Positions 25,854 to 33,233 of a stretch of DNA of 47,496 bases are shown piece after piece. The DNA comes from Oscillospiraceae bacterium. Its GTDB lineage: Bacteria; Bacillota; Clostridia; Oscillospirales; Acutalibacteraceae. Location: NCBI GenBank assembly GCA_015066385.1, contig SVOJ01000021.1, positions 1 through 47,496 on the forward strand, read 5' to 3'. Position numbers and translations under genes: made by a program. The notes below the pieces were generated by a model. That model worked only from the letters and a program-made list of their open reading frames with translations. It had not been told where the DNA came from and did not search any database. Numbering within the stretch: the stretch's first letter is position 1; each line of letters begins with the position of its first letter.

Positions 25854-26924
25854 ATGATGAATAAAAACATACTCATTAAAATTCTGATTGCGGCGGTTGT
25901 TGTTGTACTTGTCGGCGTGATTGCATTTTTTGTGGTTAACAAAGTCGTCGGCGGTGAAGAACCGACAACCTTGTCTTCGGAACTGGTTGCTCCTTCCGTA
26001 ACTGTTCCGGGCGGCGATAATGCTGCCAATGAGGCAGATTCTACGCAGGCATGGAATGAAACCGAAACGCTTGTGCAGGGAATTGAAATGCAGTCAACGA
26101 CTCCCGAAAGACCCGATGAGCAACCGGGGGAAGTAGAAACACTTGCCGATCCCGAGATGATTGATACGGCTGATCTTGCTGTTAAGGACAGAGTTCTGCT
26201 TGTTATCAATTTGCAGAATAAACTGTCTGCCGAATATGTTCCGCACCTCGAAGAAACGGTCAACGACAGCGGTGTTTTCCTTGAGGCACAAGCTGCCGAG
26301 GCCTTCATGGAAATGTATAAAGCCGCTCTCGGCCAGGGCCTTACGCTGACTCCCTATAGCGGATATGTCAGTTTTGATCGTCAGCAGAGCCGTTATAACA
26401 CGCTTGTTGAAGAGTATACAGATATGGGCTATTCCGAAAAGGAAGCACAGGCATTGGCCGCAAGAAAGATCCTGCCTGCAGGCTGCAGTGAACACAACGC
26501 AGGTCTTGCTGTGGATCTCGGAAGTAACCGTGCTGATTTTACAGATTCCGCCGAATACAAATGGCTTGTCAAGAATGCGGCAAAATACGGTTTCATTGAA
26601 CGCTATACCGCCGGAAACGAAGACGAAACCGGTGTTGAAGCCGCACCGTGGCATTGGCGTTATGTCGGTTCGGCAGCAATGGCGGAAGCTATCAATGACA
26701 GCGGATTGAGTTTTGAAGAATGGATGGAAGACGAATATCCGTATTGGGAAGAGCCGGAAGCCACAGAAGAAAGCACATCGCTTGCGGATGATGAGACTGT
26801 GACAGATGAAGACGAAGAAAATATTGAATCAGATGATGAAACCACTTCAGCCGAAGATGCAACGGAAGAACTCGAAACGGAAGAAGAGATTGAAGGGGTT
26901 ATAATTGATCTTGATGAACAATAA
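25854..26924 (+). CDS. Membrane-anchored D-alanyl-D-alanine carboxypeptidase, VanY family
   Basis: 356 residues from ATG 25854 (ATG 25857 is equally possible); AAAGGA is at 25842-25847, so the ATG at 25839 is not used. One N-terminal membrane anchor (LIKILIAAVVVVLVGVIAFF) precedes an acidic linker of about 90 residues and the peptidase M15B/VanY domain. Its zinc and catalytic motifs are SEHNAGLAVDL (SxHxxGxAxD) and APWHWRYVG (ExxHWxxxG type). A very acidic tail of about 70 residues (TDEDEENIESDDETTS) ends the protein. It should trim the terminal D-Ala of peptidoglycan stem peptides outside the cell. It has its own promoter and terminator. Confidence 0.92.
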   Translation: MMNKNILIKILIAAVVVVLVGVIAFFVVNKVVGGEEPTTLSSELVAPSVTVPGGDNAANEADSTQAWNETETLVQGIEMQSTTPERPDEQPGEVETLADPEMIDTADLAVKDRVLLVINLQNKLSAEYVPHLEETVNDSGVFLEAQAAEAFMEMYKAALGQGLTLTPYSGYVSFDRQQSRYNTLVEEYTDMGYSEKEAQALAARKILPAGCSEHNAGLAVDLGSNRADFTDSAEYKWLVKNAAKYGFIERYTAGNEDETGVEAAPWHWRYVGSAAMAEAINDSGLSFEEWMEDEYPYWEEPEATEESTSLADDETVTDEDEENIESDDETTSAEDATEELETEEEIEGVIIDLDEQ

Positions 26925-26934
26925 AATCACAGCA

Positions 26935-26961
26935 AAAACGGGGCAGTTGTGCCCCGTTTTT
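26935..26961 (+). terminator. Intrinsic terminator of the VanY-type gene
   Basis: AAAACGGGGCA/TGCCCCGTTTT stem with a 4-base loop and T tract. Confidence 0.92.
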
Positions 26962-27009
26962 GTTTTAGAAAATTCCTTTCCGGTTTTTCTGCTTTCAGCA
27001 AGAGAAATC

Positions 27010-27047
27010 TTGACATTTGTTTATCATGATGTTACAATAATTGTAAC
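27010..27047 (+). promoter_or_regulatory. Promoter of the B12-controlled operon with an overlapping palindrome
   Basis: TTGACA (27010-27015), 17 bp, TACAAT (27033-27038). A perfect 7-3-7 palindrome GTTACAA-TAA-TTGTAAC (27031-27047) covers the -10 box and the expected start point. It could be a protein operator in addition to the riboswitch. Confidence 0.75.
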
Positions 27048-27216
27048 TGAATCACACGACTGCGTATCACCCTGATGATACGGCCGCACAAAACGCACGT
27101 GTGCGGTGCTGAGGAAATCCGGTGCGAATCCGGAGCAACAGCCATTACCGTAACTCTTTCTGAGAAGTCGGAATGCTCAGTCTTTCGTCTGTGAAACGGT
27201 TCCCGGGCAAAAGGGG
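27045..27216 (+). promoter_or_regulatory. Cobalamin (AdoCbl-type) riboswitch
   Basis: Recognised family elements: the GATACGGCCGCAC stem, a CGCACGTGTGCGGTGCTGAGGAAATCCGG core, the conserved TCCGGTGCGAATCCGGAGCA strand and loop, the B12-box-equivalent ACAGCCATTACCGTAACT, and GAGAAGTCGGAATGC. A closing helix can form between CACACGA (27052) and TCGTCTGTG (near 27187). The -10 box is just upstream, so the RNA starts at the aptamer. High cobalamin should repress the lipoprotein and S-component genes. The exact 3' edge is estimated. Confidence 0.9.
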
Positions 27217-27218
27217 AA

Positions 27219-27288
27219 CACGACACACAAGAAGAACCGATAAGGGGTTCTTTGTGTCGTGCTCTGATTTGCAGAGTACGATTTTTTT
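27219..27288 (+). terminator. Expression platform of the B12 riboswitch: overlapping antiterminator-like and terminator hairpins
   Basis: Hairpin 1 (27219-27261) pairs CACGACACACAA with TTTGTGTCGTG and GAACC with GGTTC. Hairpin 2 (27259-27279) pairs GTGCTCTG with CAGAGTAC and is followed by seven Ts (27282-27288), 16 bp before the ATG. The two share bases 27259-27261, so formation of one weakens the other, fitting transcription attenuation. Confidence 0.75.
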
Positions 27289-27304
27289 ATGAAAGGAACA
27301 CAAA

Positions 27305-27793
27305 ATGAACAGAAAACTTTTAGTCCTTATTTGCAGTCTGTTTGCTGTGCTTTGTCTTGTGTGCGGTTGTACGCAGGAAGCACCGCAGAATGAAACCGCA
27401 ACCGATGCTGTTTCCGATGGCAATCTCATGTCCGATGGTGATCTTGCCTCCGATGTCGATGCCGAAGCCATCTTTGAAGACGGTGCCGTGCTCGGCGAAG
27501 GTTCGATTGCGCTGACGGTAAAAGTTGTCGGTGCGGACGGTACTGAAAACACCTTTACCGTGAATACGGATGCTGATAACCTTGCAGATGCACTGCTGAA
27601 CGCAAACCTTGTTGACGGTGACGATGGTGCGTACGGATTGTATATCAAGTTTGTCAATGGCGTGCGTGCCGATTATGATCTTGACAAGGCCTATTGGTCT
27701 TTGCAGAAAAACGGTGAATTGCTGATGACAGGTTCTCACGAAACTCCCATTGCAGATGGTGAACAGTATGAACTCGTCTACACCGCAGGTTGA
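27305..27793 (+). CDS. Transcobalamin-like (DUF4430) lipoprotein under B12 control
   Basis: 162 residues. The signal peptide ends at the lipobox LVCGC with lipidated C22. Residues 31-56 are a Ser-Asp-Gly repeat linker (TDAVSDGNLMSDGDLASD). Residues 65-161 match DUF4430, the fold of the C-terminal beta domain of transcobalamin and intrinsic factor: a Leu-rich LADALLNANLV helix, YGLYIKFVNGV, YWSLQKNGE and a final DGEQYELVYT. AAAGGA precedes the ATG. The B12 riboswitch directly upstream and the S component directly downstream argue that it binds cobalamin or another corrinoid at the cell surface and hands it to the ECF transporter. Binding is inference. Confidence 0.85.
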   Translation: MNRKLLVLICSLFAVLCLVCGCTQEAPQNETATDAVSDGNLMSDGDLASDVDAEAIFEDGAVLGEGSIALTVKVVGADGTENTFTVNTDADNLADALLNANLVDGDDGAYGLYIKFVNGVRADYDLDKAYWSLQKNGELLMTGSHETPIADGEQYELVYTAG

Positions 27794-28349
27794 GAAGAAA
27801 AAAAACACTGAAAAAAAGAACGGTAAGGCCCGTGCGTTGCCTTTGGCAGACCTTGCTGTGTTTTCCATGTTTGCGGCTCTGATGTTCTGCTCTAAACAGT
27901 TGATGGAGTTTCTGCCGAATATCCATCTGCTCGGCATGTTCACCATGGTGCTGACGGTTGTGTACCGTAAATATGCGCTGATTCCGATTTATCTGTATGT
28001 CATTCTGCAGGGGCTGTATGCAGGTTTTTCCCTTTGGTGGATGCCGTATTTGTATATATGGACGGTTCTTTGGGGCATTACCATGCTATTGCCGAAAAAC
28101 ATGCCCGACAAAGTTGCCGCTGCGGTTTATCCGCTTGTGTGTGCATTGCACGGACTTTTGTACGGCGTTTTGTATTCCCCTGCGCAGGCATTGTTGTTCA
28201 GGCTTGATTTTGAACAGATGCTTGCATGGATCGCGGCAGGATTTCCTTATGATATTCTGCATTGTGTCGGCAATGCCGTTGCAGGACTTCTGATTTTTCC
28301 GCTGTCGCGCTTGCTGCGTAAACTGCGCAGTAAAACCGTATTCAGATAA
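27768..28349 (+). CDS. ECF transporter S component, predicted cobalamin/corrinoid-specific
   Basis: 193 residues from ATG 27768 (ATG 27756 is an alternative); either start lies inside the lipoprotein gene, giving an overlap of 26-38 bp and translational coupling. A basic cytoplasmic N-terminus of about 25 residues precedes five or six helices; the first carries FSMFAALMF, an AxxxA-like coupling motif of S components. Size and helix pattern fit the ECF substrate-binding family. The B12 riboswitch predicts a corrinoid substrate. No EcfA or EcfT gene is in the window, so it would use a shared energising module encoded elsewhere. A shared hairpin terminator follows. Confidence 0.82.
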   Translation: MNSSTPQVEKKKNTEKKNGKARALPLADLAVFSMFAALMFCSKQLMEFLPNIHLLGMFTMVLTVVYRKYALIPIYLYVILQGLYAGFSLWWMPYLYIWTVLWGITMLLPKNMPDKVAAAVYPLVCALHGLLYGVLYSPAQALLFRLDFEQMLAWIAAGFPYDILHCVGNAVAGLLIFPLSRLLRKLRSKTVFR

Positions 28350-28351
28350 AG

Positions 28352-28386
28352 AAATGAAGGGACTGTCCTGTTCAGCCCCTTCATTT
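28352..28386. terminator. Bidirectional terminator between the S component and DtxR-family genes
   Basis: AAATGAAGGG/CCCTTCATTT, a 10-bp perfect stem with a 15-base loop between the converging genes. The T tracts are short. Confidence 0.7.
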
Positions 28387-28387
28387 A

Positions 28388-28759
28388 TTATTGTTTGAAT
28401 TTTTCAAAATGCCGTTTTAAGCACTCGAATGTTTCGTCGCTGAGGTCATGTTCGATTTTGCAGGCATCCTCTTTGGCAGTTTCGGGGGAAACTCCCAATT
28501 GCATGAGCATATTTGTGATCACACAATGTCGCTCATAGGTCGATTGTGCAATTGCAAGCCCTTGTTCGGTTAGAGAAAGTGCACTGTGTTCGCCGATTTC
28601 AACAAGACCTTTTTCACGCAGTTTTTTCAACATTACACTGACGGTTGGTCTTGAAAAACCCAGATGTGTGCAAATATCAACCGCACGGACCTTTTCTTTT
28701 CGTTGACTTTCTATGAAAATGGCTTCTAAGTAATTCTCGGCTGATTCTCTGACTTGCAC
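28388..28759 (-). CDS. DtxR/MntR-family metal-dependent transcriptional regulator, short form
   Basis: 123 residues from GTG 28759, with a perfect AAGGAGG 7 bp upstream; the longer frame would read through promoter and ribosome site. An N-terminal winged helix (RAVDICTHLGFSRPTVSVMLKKLREKGLV) is followed by the metal-binding dimerisation domain with H in ERHCVI and E/E/H in KEDACKIEH. The MntR Asp of the first helix is replaced (ESAENYLEAIF), so metal choice may differ. There is no SH3-like third domain, as in MntR. It should repress or activate metal uptake genes with Mn2+ or Fe2+. No metal transporter is adjacent. Confidence 0.88.
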   Translation of the reverse strand: MQVRESAENYLEAIFIESQRKEKVRAVDICTHLGFSRPTVSVMLKKLREKGLVEIGEHSALSLTEQGLAIAQSTYERHCVITNMLMQLGVSPETAKEDACKIEHDLSDETFECLKRHFEKFKQ

Positions 28760-28785
28760 GGTGCACCTCCTTGTGTTTTTTTTAC

Positions 28786-28814
28786 AGTATATCATATTGG
28801 TTTTGTTTTTGCAA
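28786..28814 (-). promoter_or_regulatory. Promoter of the DtxR-family regulator
   Basis: TTGCAA (28814-28809), 17 bp, TATACT (28791-28786) on the minus strand. Confidence 0.8.
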
Positions 28815-28895
28815 GTGTCGAATCGTATGCTTGCTGTGCTTTGCATTTAAAAGGATATTAAATATTTACAAAAATGTAAGAAATATAAAAAAGCA

Positions 28896-28924
28896 TTGAC
28901 ATTAAAAAATCAATATGTTATAGT
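28896..28924 (+). promoter_or_regulatory. Promoter of the liv operon
   Basis: TTGACA (28896-28901), 17 bp, TATAGT (28919-28924), 60 bp before the binding-protein ATG. Confidence 0.82.
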
Positions 28925-28983
28925 TTTTTTATCCAAAAGTTACTGAAACGGTGACTTTTGAAATTTTAAGGAGGAAACCAAAC

Positions 28984-30237
28984 ATGAAAAAGTTTTCCAA
29001 GATCATTGCACTTCTTCTTTGCCTGAGCATGGTTGCCGGCTTTGCAGCCTGCGGCGGCACGGAAGATCCCACCCAACCTGCTACCGATGCAATTTCCGAC
29101 GGTAACGCAGACGATGCTCTCACCGACGGCAACGCCGCTGATGATGACGACAATGCAGATGCCGCATTCGACTTCTCCGAAGTCGGTCAGTACACTGCAG
29201 ACAACACCGAATACTTCATCGGTGCTACCGGCCCGCTTACCGGCGATACTTCTTCTTACGGTATCTCCGTACAGCAGGGTGCAACTCTTGCAGTTGAAGA
29301 AATCAATGCCAACGGCGGTCTCAACGGTGTTCTGTTCAAGTTCGACATGAAGGACGACAAGAGCACGGCAGCCGATGCTTCTACGGGTTACGATGCTCTT
29401 TACGAAGCAGGCATGCAGATTTCCATCGGTTCCGTTACTTCCGGTTCCTGCGAATCTTTCGCTTCCAGAGCTGACGAAGACGGCGTTTTCTTCATCACAC
29501 CTTCTGCTTCCGCAGCTTCCGTTATTGCAGCTTCCGACTATGCTTTCCGCGTATGCTTCGGTGACCCTGACCAGGGTATCCTTGCAGCTGAAGAACTGAC
29601 TGCAAACTTTGAAAACATCGGTGCGATCTACGATAACTCCGATCCCTACTCCACCGGTATCTATGATGCTTTCAAGGCAAAGATGGCTGAACTGAATGTT
29701 TCTTATATCGAACAGAGTTTCGATGCTGAAAACAACAGAGACTTCTCCACCCAGATCGAAGCACTCAAGGATTGCGATGCAATCTTCCTGCCCATCTACT
29801 ACACCGAAGCCGGCCTGATCGCAAAGACTTGCGTTTCCAAGGGCTGTGACGCTCTTCTCTTCGGTTGCGACGGTCTTGACGGTGTTGCAGGTCAGATCGA
29901 CGAAACCGTTACCAACACCATCAAGTACATCACTCCGTTCGATGTGAACAGTGAAGATGAACTTGTTGTTGATTTCGTAGCAGCTTACACCGACAAGTAC
30001 GGTGTTGCTCCCGACCAGTTTGCTGCAGACGGTTACGATGCAATCTATGCAATCTACAACGCAATGCTCAAAGCAGGTGTTGACAATGTGACGGTTGCTC
30101 CCGAAGTTCTCGGCGATGCTGTTGTTGCTGCCATCACTGCTGAAGATTTCGTTCTCAAGGGACTTACCGGTGAAATGACCTGGGACACCACCGGTGCCTG
30201 CACCAAGGTTCCCGTCATCGTTACGCTCGGTGAATAA
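28984..30237 (+). CDS. livJ: Branched-chain amino acid-type ABC transporter substrate-binding lipoprotein
   Basis: 417 residues from ATG 28984, with AAGGAGG 8 bp upstream. The lipobox is GFAAC with C23. Residues 34-58 form a Ser/Thr-Asp-Gly linker (ATDAISDGNADDALTDGN) followed by an Asp-rich stretch. The Peripla_BP_6 (LivJ) domain starts near 70: IGATGPLTGDTSSYG, then a two-lobe Leu/Ile/Val-binding fold ending VPVIVTLGE. Codon use is more C-ending than in the neighbours, typical of a highly expressed binding protein. It delivers a branched-chain amino acid or a similar small amide to LivHM. The ligand is predicted from family only. Confidence 0.92.
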   Translation: MKKFSKIIALLLCLSMVAGFAACGGTEDPTQPATDAISDGNADDALTDGNAADDDDNADAAFDFSEVGQYTADNTEYFIGATGPLTGDTSSYGISVQQGATLAVEEINANGGLNGVLFKFDMKDDKSTAADASTGYDALYEAGMQISIGSVTSGSCESFASRADEDGVFFITPSASAASVIAASDYAFRVCFGDPDQGILAAEELTANFENIGAIYDNSDPYSTGIYDAFKAKMAELNVSYIEQSFDAENNRDFSTQIEALKDCDAIFLPIYYTEAGLIAKTCVSKGCDALLFGCDGLDGVAGQIDETVTNTIKYITPFDVNSEDELVVDFVAAYTDKYGVAPDQFAADGYDAIYAIYNAMLKAGVDNVTVAPEVLGDAVVAAITAEDFVLKGLTGEMTWDTTGACTKVPVIVTLGE

Positions 30238-30272
30238 GAACCGTCCGGTAATTTCAAAAACAAAATGATTTA

Positions 30273-30391
30273 TGGCCGGGGGATGCAAGTCCCTCGGCCA
30301 AAACCGCTGTTTATCGGCCAAAAAAGATGAATACGGAATGACTGAAAATAGTATAAAAGGTTGAAAAAACGCAAATTCTGTCATTCCGTAT
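30273..30391 (+). promoter_or_regulatory. Intercistronic hairpins between livJ and livH
   Basis: The 197-bp gap holds an 11-bp GC-rich hairpin (TGGCCGGGGGA/TCCCTCGGCCA, 30273-30300) without a T tract, and a perfect 12-bp inverted repeat ATACGGAATGAC/GTCATTCCGTAT (30331-30342, 30380-30391). The first likely protects the 3' end of an abundant livJ message, as in mal-type operons. The second could attenuate livHMGF. Confidence 0.6.
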
Positions 30392-30434
30392 GCACCTTTT
30401 GCGGTGCAGAAAAAACAAAGCGAAGGAGTACACT

Positions 30435-31298
30435 ATGAGTACAATTTTTGACGGATTGAGCTTAGGGGCGATCTATGCCCTGATTGCCCTCGGTTATACC
30501 ATGGTTTACGGTATTGCCAAAATGCTCAACTTTGCACACGGCGATATTATCATGGTTGGTGCATATGCGATTCTGACAACCCTTGCCGCAGGCGGTCACA
30601 TCGGCCTTGCTCTTGTTGTGGCAATTGTTACCTGCGTCATATTCGGCATTGTCATTGAAAAAGTGGCATACAAGCCTCTTCGTGGGGCCTCACCGCTGGC
30701 AGTTCTGATTACGGCGATCGGTGTCAGTTACTTTTTACAGAGTATTGCACAAATTATTTTCGGTGCAAAGGCACAGACCGTTACGGTTGCCACATTCGGC
30801 ACGGTCAGTATCGGGACTGCCGAAATCAGCATTTCGTCCATTATTACGCTGATCGTCGGTGCGGTTATCATGGCAGGGCTTACCCTCTTTGTCAAGAACA
30901 CACGCACGGGTCGTGCCATGCTCGCTGTCAGTGAAGACAGAGGTGCGGCACAGCTGATGGGCATCAACGTCAACCGTATCATCATGATCACCTTTGCCAT
31001 CGGTTCTGCTTTGGCGGCTTGTGCAAGTATTTTCTATCTGATGCAGATTCCGTCCACTGAACCCACACTCGGCTCCATGCCCGGCATCAAGGCATTTACG
31101 GCAGCCGTTATCGGCGGCATCGGTTCCATTCCCGGTGCCATGATCGGCGGTGTGTTGCTTGGTGTGATCGAAAAAATCTGCCTGAGCATTCCCGTTCTTG
31201 CCCCCTACACAACGGCGGTTGAATTTGCAATGTTGATTCTGATTCTGCTTGTAAGACCCATCGGTCTGCTCGGCAAAAAGAGAAGAGAGAAGGTGTAA
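30435..31298 (+). CDS. livH: Branched-chain amino acid-type ABC permease LivH
   Basis: 287 residues from ATG 30435, preceded by GAAGGAG. Eight or so helices with the LivH hallmarks SLGAIYALIALGYTMVYGIAKMLNFAHGDI at the N-terminus and GIKAFTAAVIGGIGSIPGAMIGG near the end (the coupling EAA-like loop). It forms the membrane channel with LivM. livM starts 2 bp after its stop. Confidence 0.95.
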   Translation: MSTIFDGLSLGAIYALIALGYTMVYGIAKMLNFAHGDIIMVGAYAILTTLAAGGHIGLALVVAIVTCVIFGIVIEKVAYKPLRGASPLAVLITAIGVSYFLQSIAQIIFGAKAQTVTVATFGTVSIGTAEISISSIITLIVGAVIMAGLTLFVKNTRTGRAMLAVSEDRGAAQLMGINVNRIIMITFAIGSALAACASIFYLMQIPSTEPTLGSMPGIKAFTAAVIGGIGSIPGAMIGGVLLGVIEKICLSIPVLAPYTTAVEFAMLILILLVRPIGLLGKKRREKV

Positions 31299-31300
31299 GC

Positions 31301-32449
31301 ATGGCTAAATTGAAAAAAATCAAAATTTCAGATTATTTCTGCTACATTATGGTAGCGGCAGTCATGCTCGTATCCTTTGTGGTGGCACAGACCGGCAATC
31401 TTCCTCGTTCTTATTCCAATCTGCTTGTGCAGATCGCATACAGCATCATTCTTGCCGTTTCGCTGAACCTTGTTGTCGGCTTCCTCGGCGAATTGAGCCT
31501 CGGCCATGCAGGCTTTATGTGCGTGGGTGCATACGTCGGCAGTTACATAGCCATGCAGTTGGCTGAAGTGATCGACAATAAGCTGATCGTTCTGCTTCTC
31601 AGTATGATCATCGGCGGCCTGCTTGCAGCTTTTTTCGGCTTCCTTGTCGGTCTTCCCGCTTTGCGACTGAAAGGCGACTATCTTGCCATTGTTACGCTTG
31701 CATTCGGCGAAATTGTTCGTACCATTTTTAAGAATATGTCCGTGTTCGGCAAAGCCATGGGTTTGAGCACACAGGCTATCAAGTACGATACCCGTAAGGA
31801 TACCTCGTTGTATCTTGTATCCTTTATTACGGTTCTTGTTGTGCTGTTCTTTGTACAGAACCTCATCCGCAGCAAGCACGGCAGAGCCATCACCGCAATC
31901 CGCGATAATGAGATTGCCGCCAAAGCCATGGGCATCAATGTCACATTCTACAAACTGTTTGTATTCGTCATTGCTGCTTTCTTTGCAGGCATGGCGGGTG
32001 TTATCTACGGCCATTACACCACCCCCGTTCTTTACTCGTTCTTCTCTTATAACTACTCCATTGAAATTCTTGTTATGGTTGTGCTTGGTGGCATGGCAAG
32101 CATCAACGGTTCCATCATTGCCGCAGCACTCATCACCTTTGTCAACTTCCAGTTGCAAAGCCACCTTTCGGGCGATCAGGCAGCTTTGAAATATCTCATT
32201 TATGCACTTATTCTCATTGTGCTTGTTATTTTCAATAACGCTCCCAAACTTGCTCCCATCAAGGATAAACTTTCACCCAAAACATTGCTTGCCAATGCAA
32301 AGGGGCGTCGCCATCCCGGTGAAATCCGCAGTGATACAGGCGACTGGCGTGTCATTCCCAGCAAGATCAAAATGGACGAAGTGTTGTCCGTAGACTTACA
32401 GCAGAATACCGAATTCACCCCCGACAAACCGCAGAAAGGAGGAAAATAA
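31301..32449 (+). CDS. livM: Branched-chain amino acid-type ABC permease LivM
   Basis: 382 residues. Family segments are NLVVGFLGELSLGHAGFMCVGAYVG, LRLKGDYLAIVTLAFGEIVR and the coupling loop MAGVIYG…EILVMVVLGGMASINGS. About ten helices are followed by a hydrophilic C-terminal tail of about 65 residues after the last helix (from about 318), longer than usual for LivM. It pairs with LivH. livG begins 1 bp after the stop, with AAGGAGG inside the last codons. Confidence 0.95.
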   Translation: MAKLKKIKISDYFCYIMVAAVMLVSFVVAQTGNLPRSYSNLLVQIAYSIILAVSLNLVVGFLGELSLGHAGFMCVGAYVGSYIAMQLAEVIDNKLIVLLLSMIIGGLLAAFFGFLVGLPALRLKGDYLAIVTLAFGEIVRTIFKNMSVFGKAMGLSTQAIKYDTRKDTSLYLVSFITVLVVLFFVQNLIRSKHGRAITAIRDNEIAAKAMGINVTFYKLFVFVIAAFFAGMAGVIYGHYTTPVLYSFFSYNYSIEILVMVVLGGMASINGSIIAAALITFVNFQLQSHLSGDQAALKYLIYALILIVLVIFNNAPKLAPIKDKLSPKTLLANAKGRRHPGEIRSDTGDWRVIPSKIKMDEVLSVDLQQNTEFTPDKPQKGGK

Positions 32450-32450
32450 C

Positions 32451-33221
32451 ATGAGCGATATCGTATTGAAAACTGAAAACTTAGGCATTTCCTTCGGCGG
32501 TCTGAAAGCGGTTGACAATGTAAACATTGAAATCAAAAGAAAACAGCTTTACGGTCTTGTCGGTCCCAACGGTGCAGGTAAAACCACTGTTTTCAACCTC
32601 CTGACGGGTGTTTATCAGCCCACCACCGGTTGTTTTTATCTTGACGGTGAAAAACTGACAGGCAAAACGCAGGAGCAGATCAACCATAAAGGCATTGCCC
32701 GTACTTTCCAGAATATCCGCCTTTTCAATAATATGAGCGTTATCCGCAATGTTATGGTCGGACTTCACAATCAGCCCGAATTCAAGTGCAATCCTTTCGT
32801 GAGCCTGTTCCGTCTTCCTCATCATTTCAAAACCGAAAAAGCCATGCGTGAAAAGGCAAAAGAGATTCTTCGTATTTTTGATCTTGAAGACGAACGCAAC
32901 AACCTTGCCTGCAATCTTCCTTACGGTAAGCAGAGAAAACTTGAAATCGCCCGTGCGCTTGCCACCAATCCGAAACTTTTGCTGCTGGATGAACCTGCCG
33001 CAGGTATGAACCCGTACGAAACGGAAGACCTCATGAAGATCATCCGCCGCATCCGTGACGAGTTTGATCTGACCATTTTGCTGATTGAACACGATATGAA
33101 ATTTGTTTCGGGACTTTGCGACGAAATCACCGTTCTCAACTTCGGTACCGTTCTTGCACAGGGCAAAACGGAAGAAGCACTCAACAACCCCGAAGTTATC
33201 AAAGCCTATATCGGCGAATAA
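32451..33221 (+). CDS. livG: ABC transporter ATPase LivG
   Basis: 256 residues. Walker A GPNGAGKTT near 37-45, the LivG insertion with ARTFQNIRLFNNMSV, a signature variant LPYGKQRKLEIAR and Walker B LLLLDEPAAGMNP. The first of two nucleotide-binding subunits that power the LivHM channel. The signature lacks the classic LSGGQ, which is normal for LivG. Confidence 0.96.
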   Translation: MSDIVLKTENLGISFGGLKAVDNVNIEIKRKQLYGLVGPNGAGKTTVFNLLTGVYQPTTGCFYLDGEKLTGKTQEQINHKGIARTFQNIRLFNNMSVIRNVMVGLHNQPEFKCNPFVSLFRLPHHFKTEKAMREKAKEILRIFDLEDERNNLACNLPYGKQRKLEIARALATNPKLLLLDEPAAGMNPYETEDLMKIIRRIRDEFDLTILLIEHDMKFVSGLCDEITVLNFGTVLAQGKTEEALNNPEVIKAYIGE

Positions 33222-33233
33222 GGAGGAAACGAA

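Noticed and set aside
27105-27150. tRNA T-arm-like GGTGCGAATCCGG
   Set aside because: No acceptor or anticodon arms surround it; the segment is the conserved core of the cobalamin riboswitch.
28966-30384. 472-codon minus-strand frame opposite livJ
   Set aside because: It is a shadow of the strongly biased codons of the binding protein, and lacks domains and a ribosome site.
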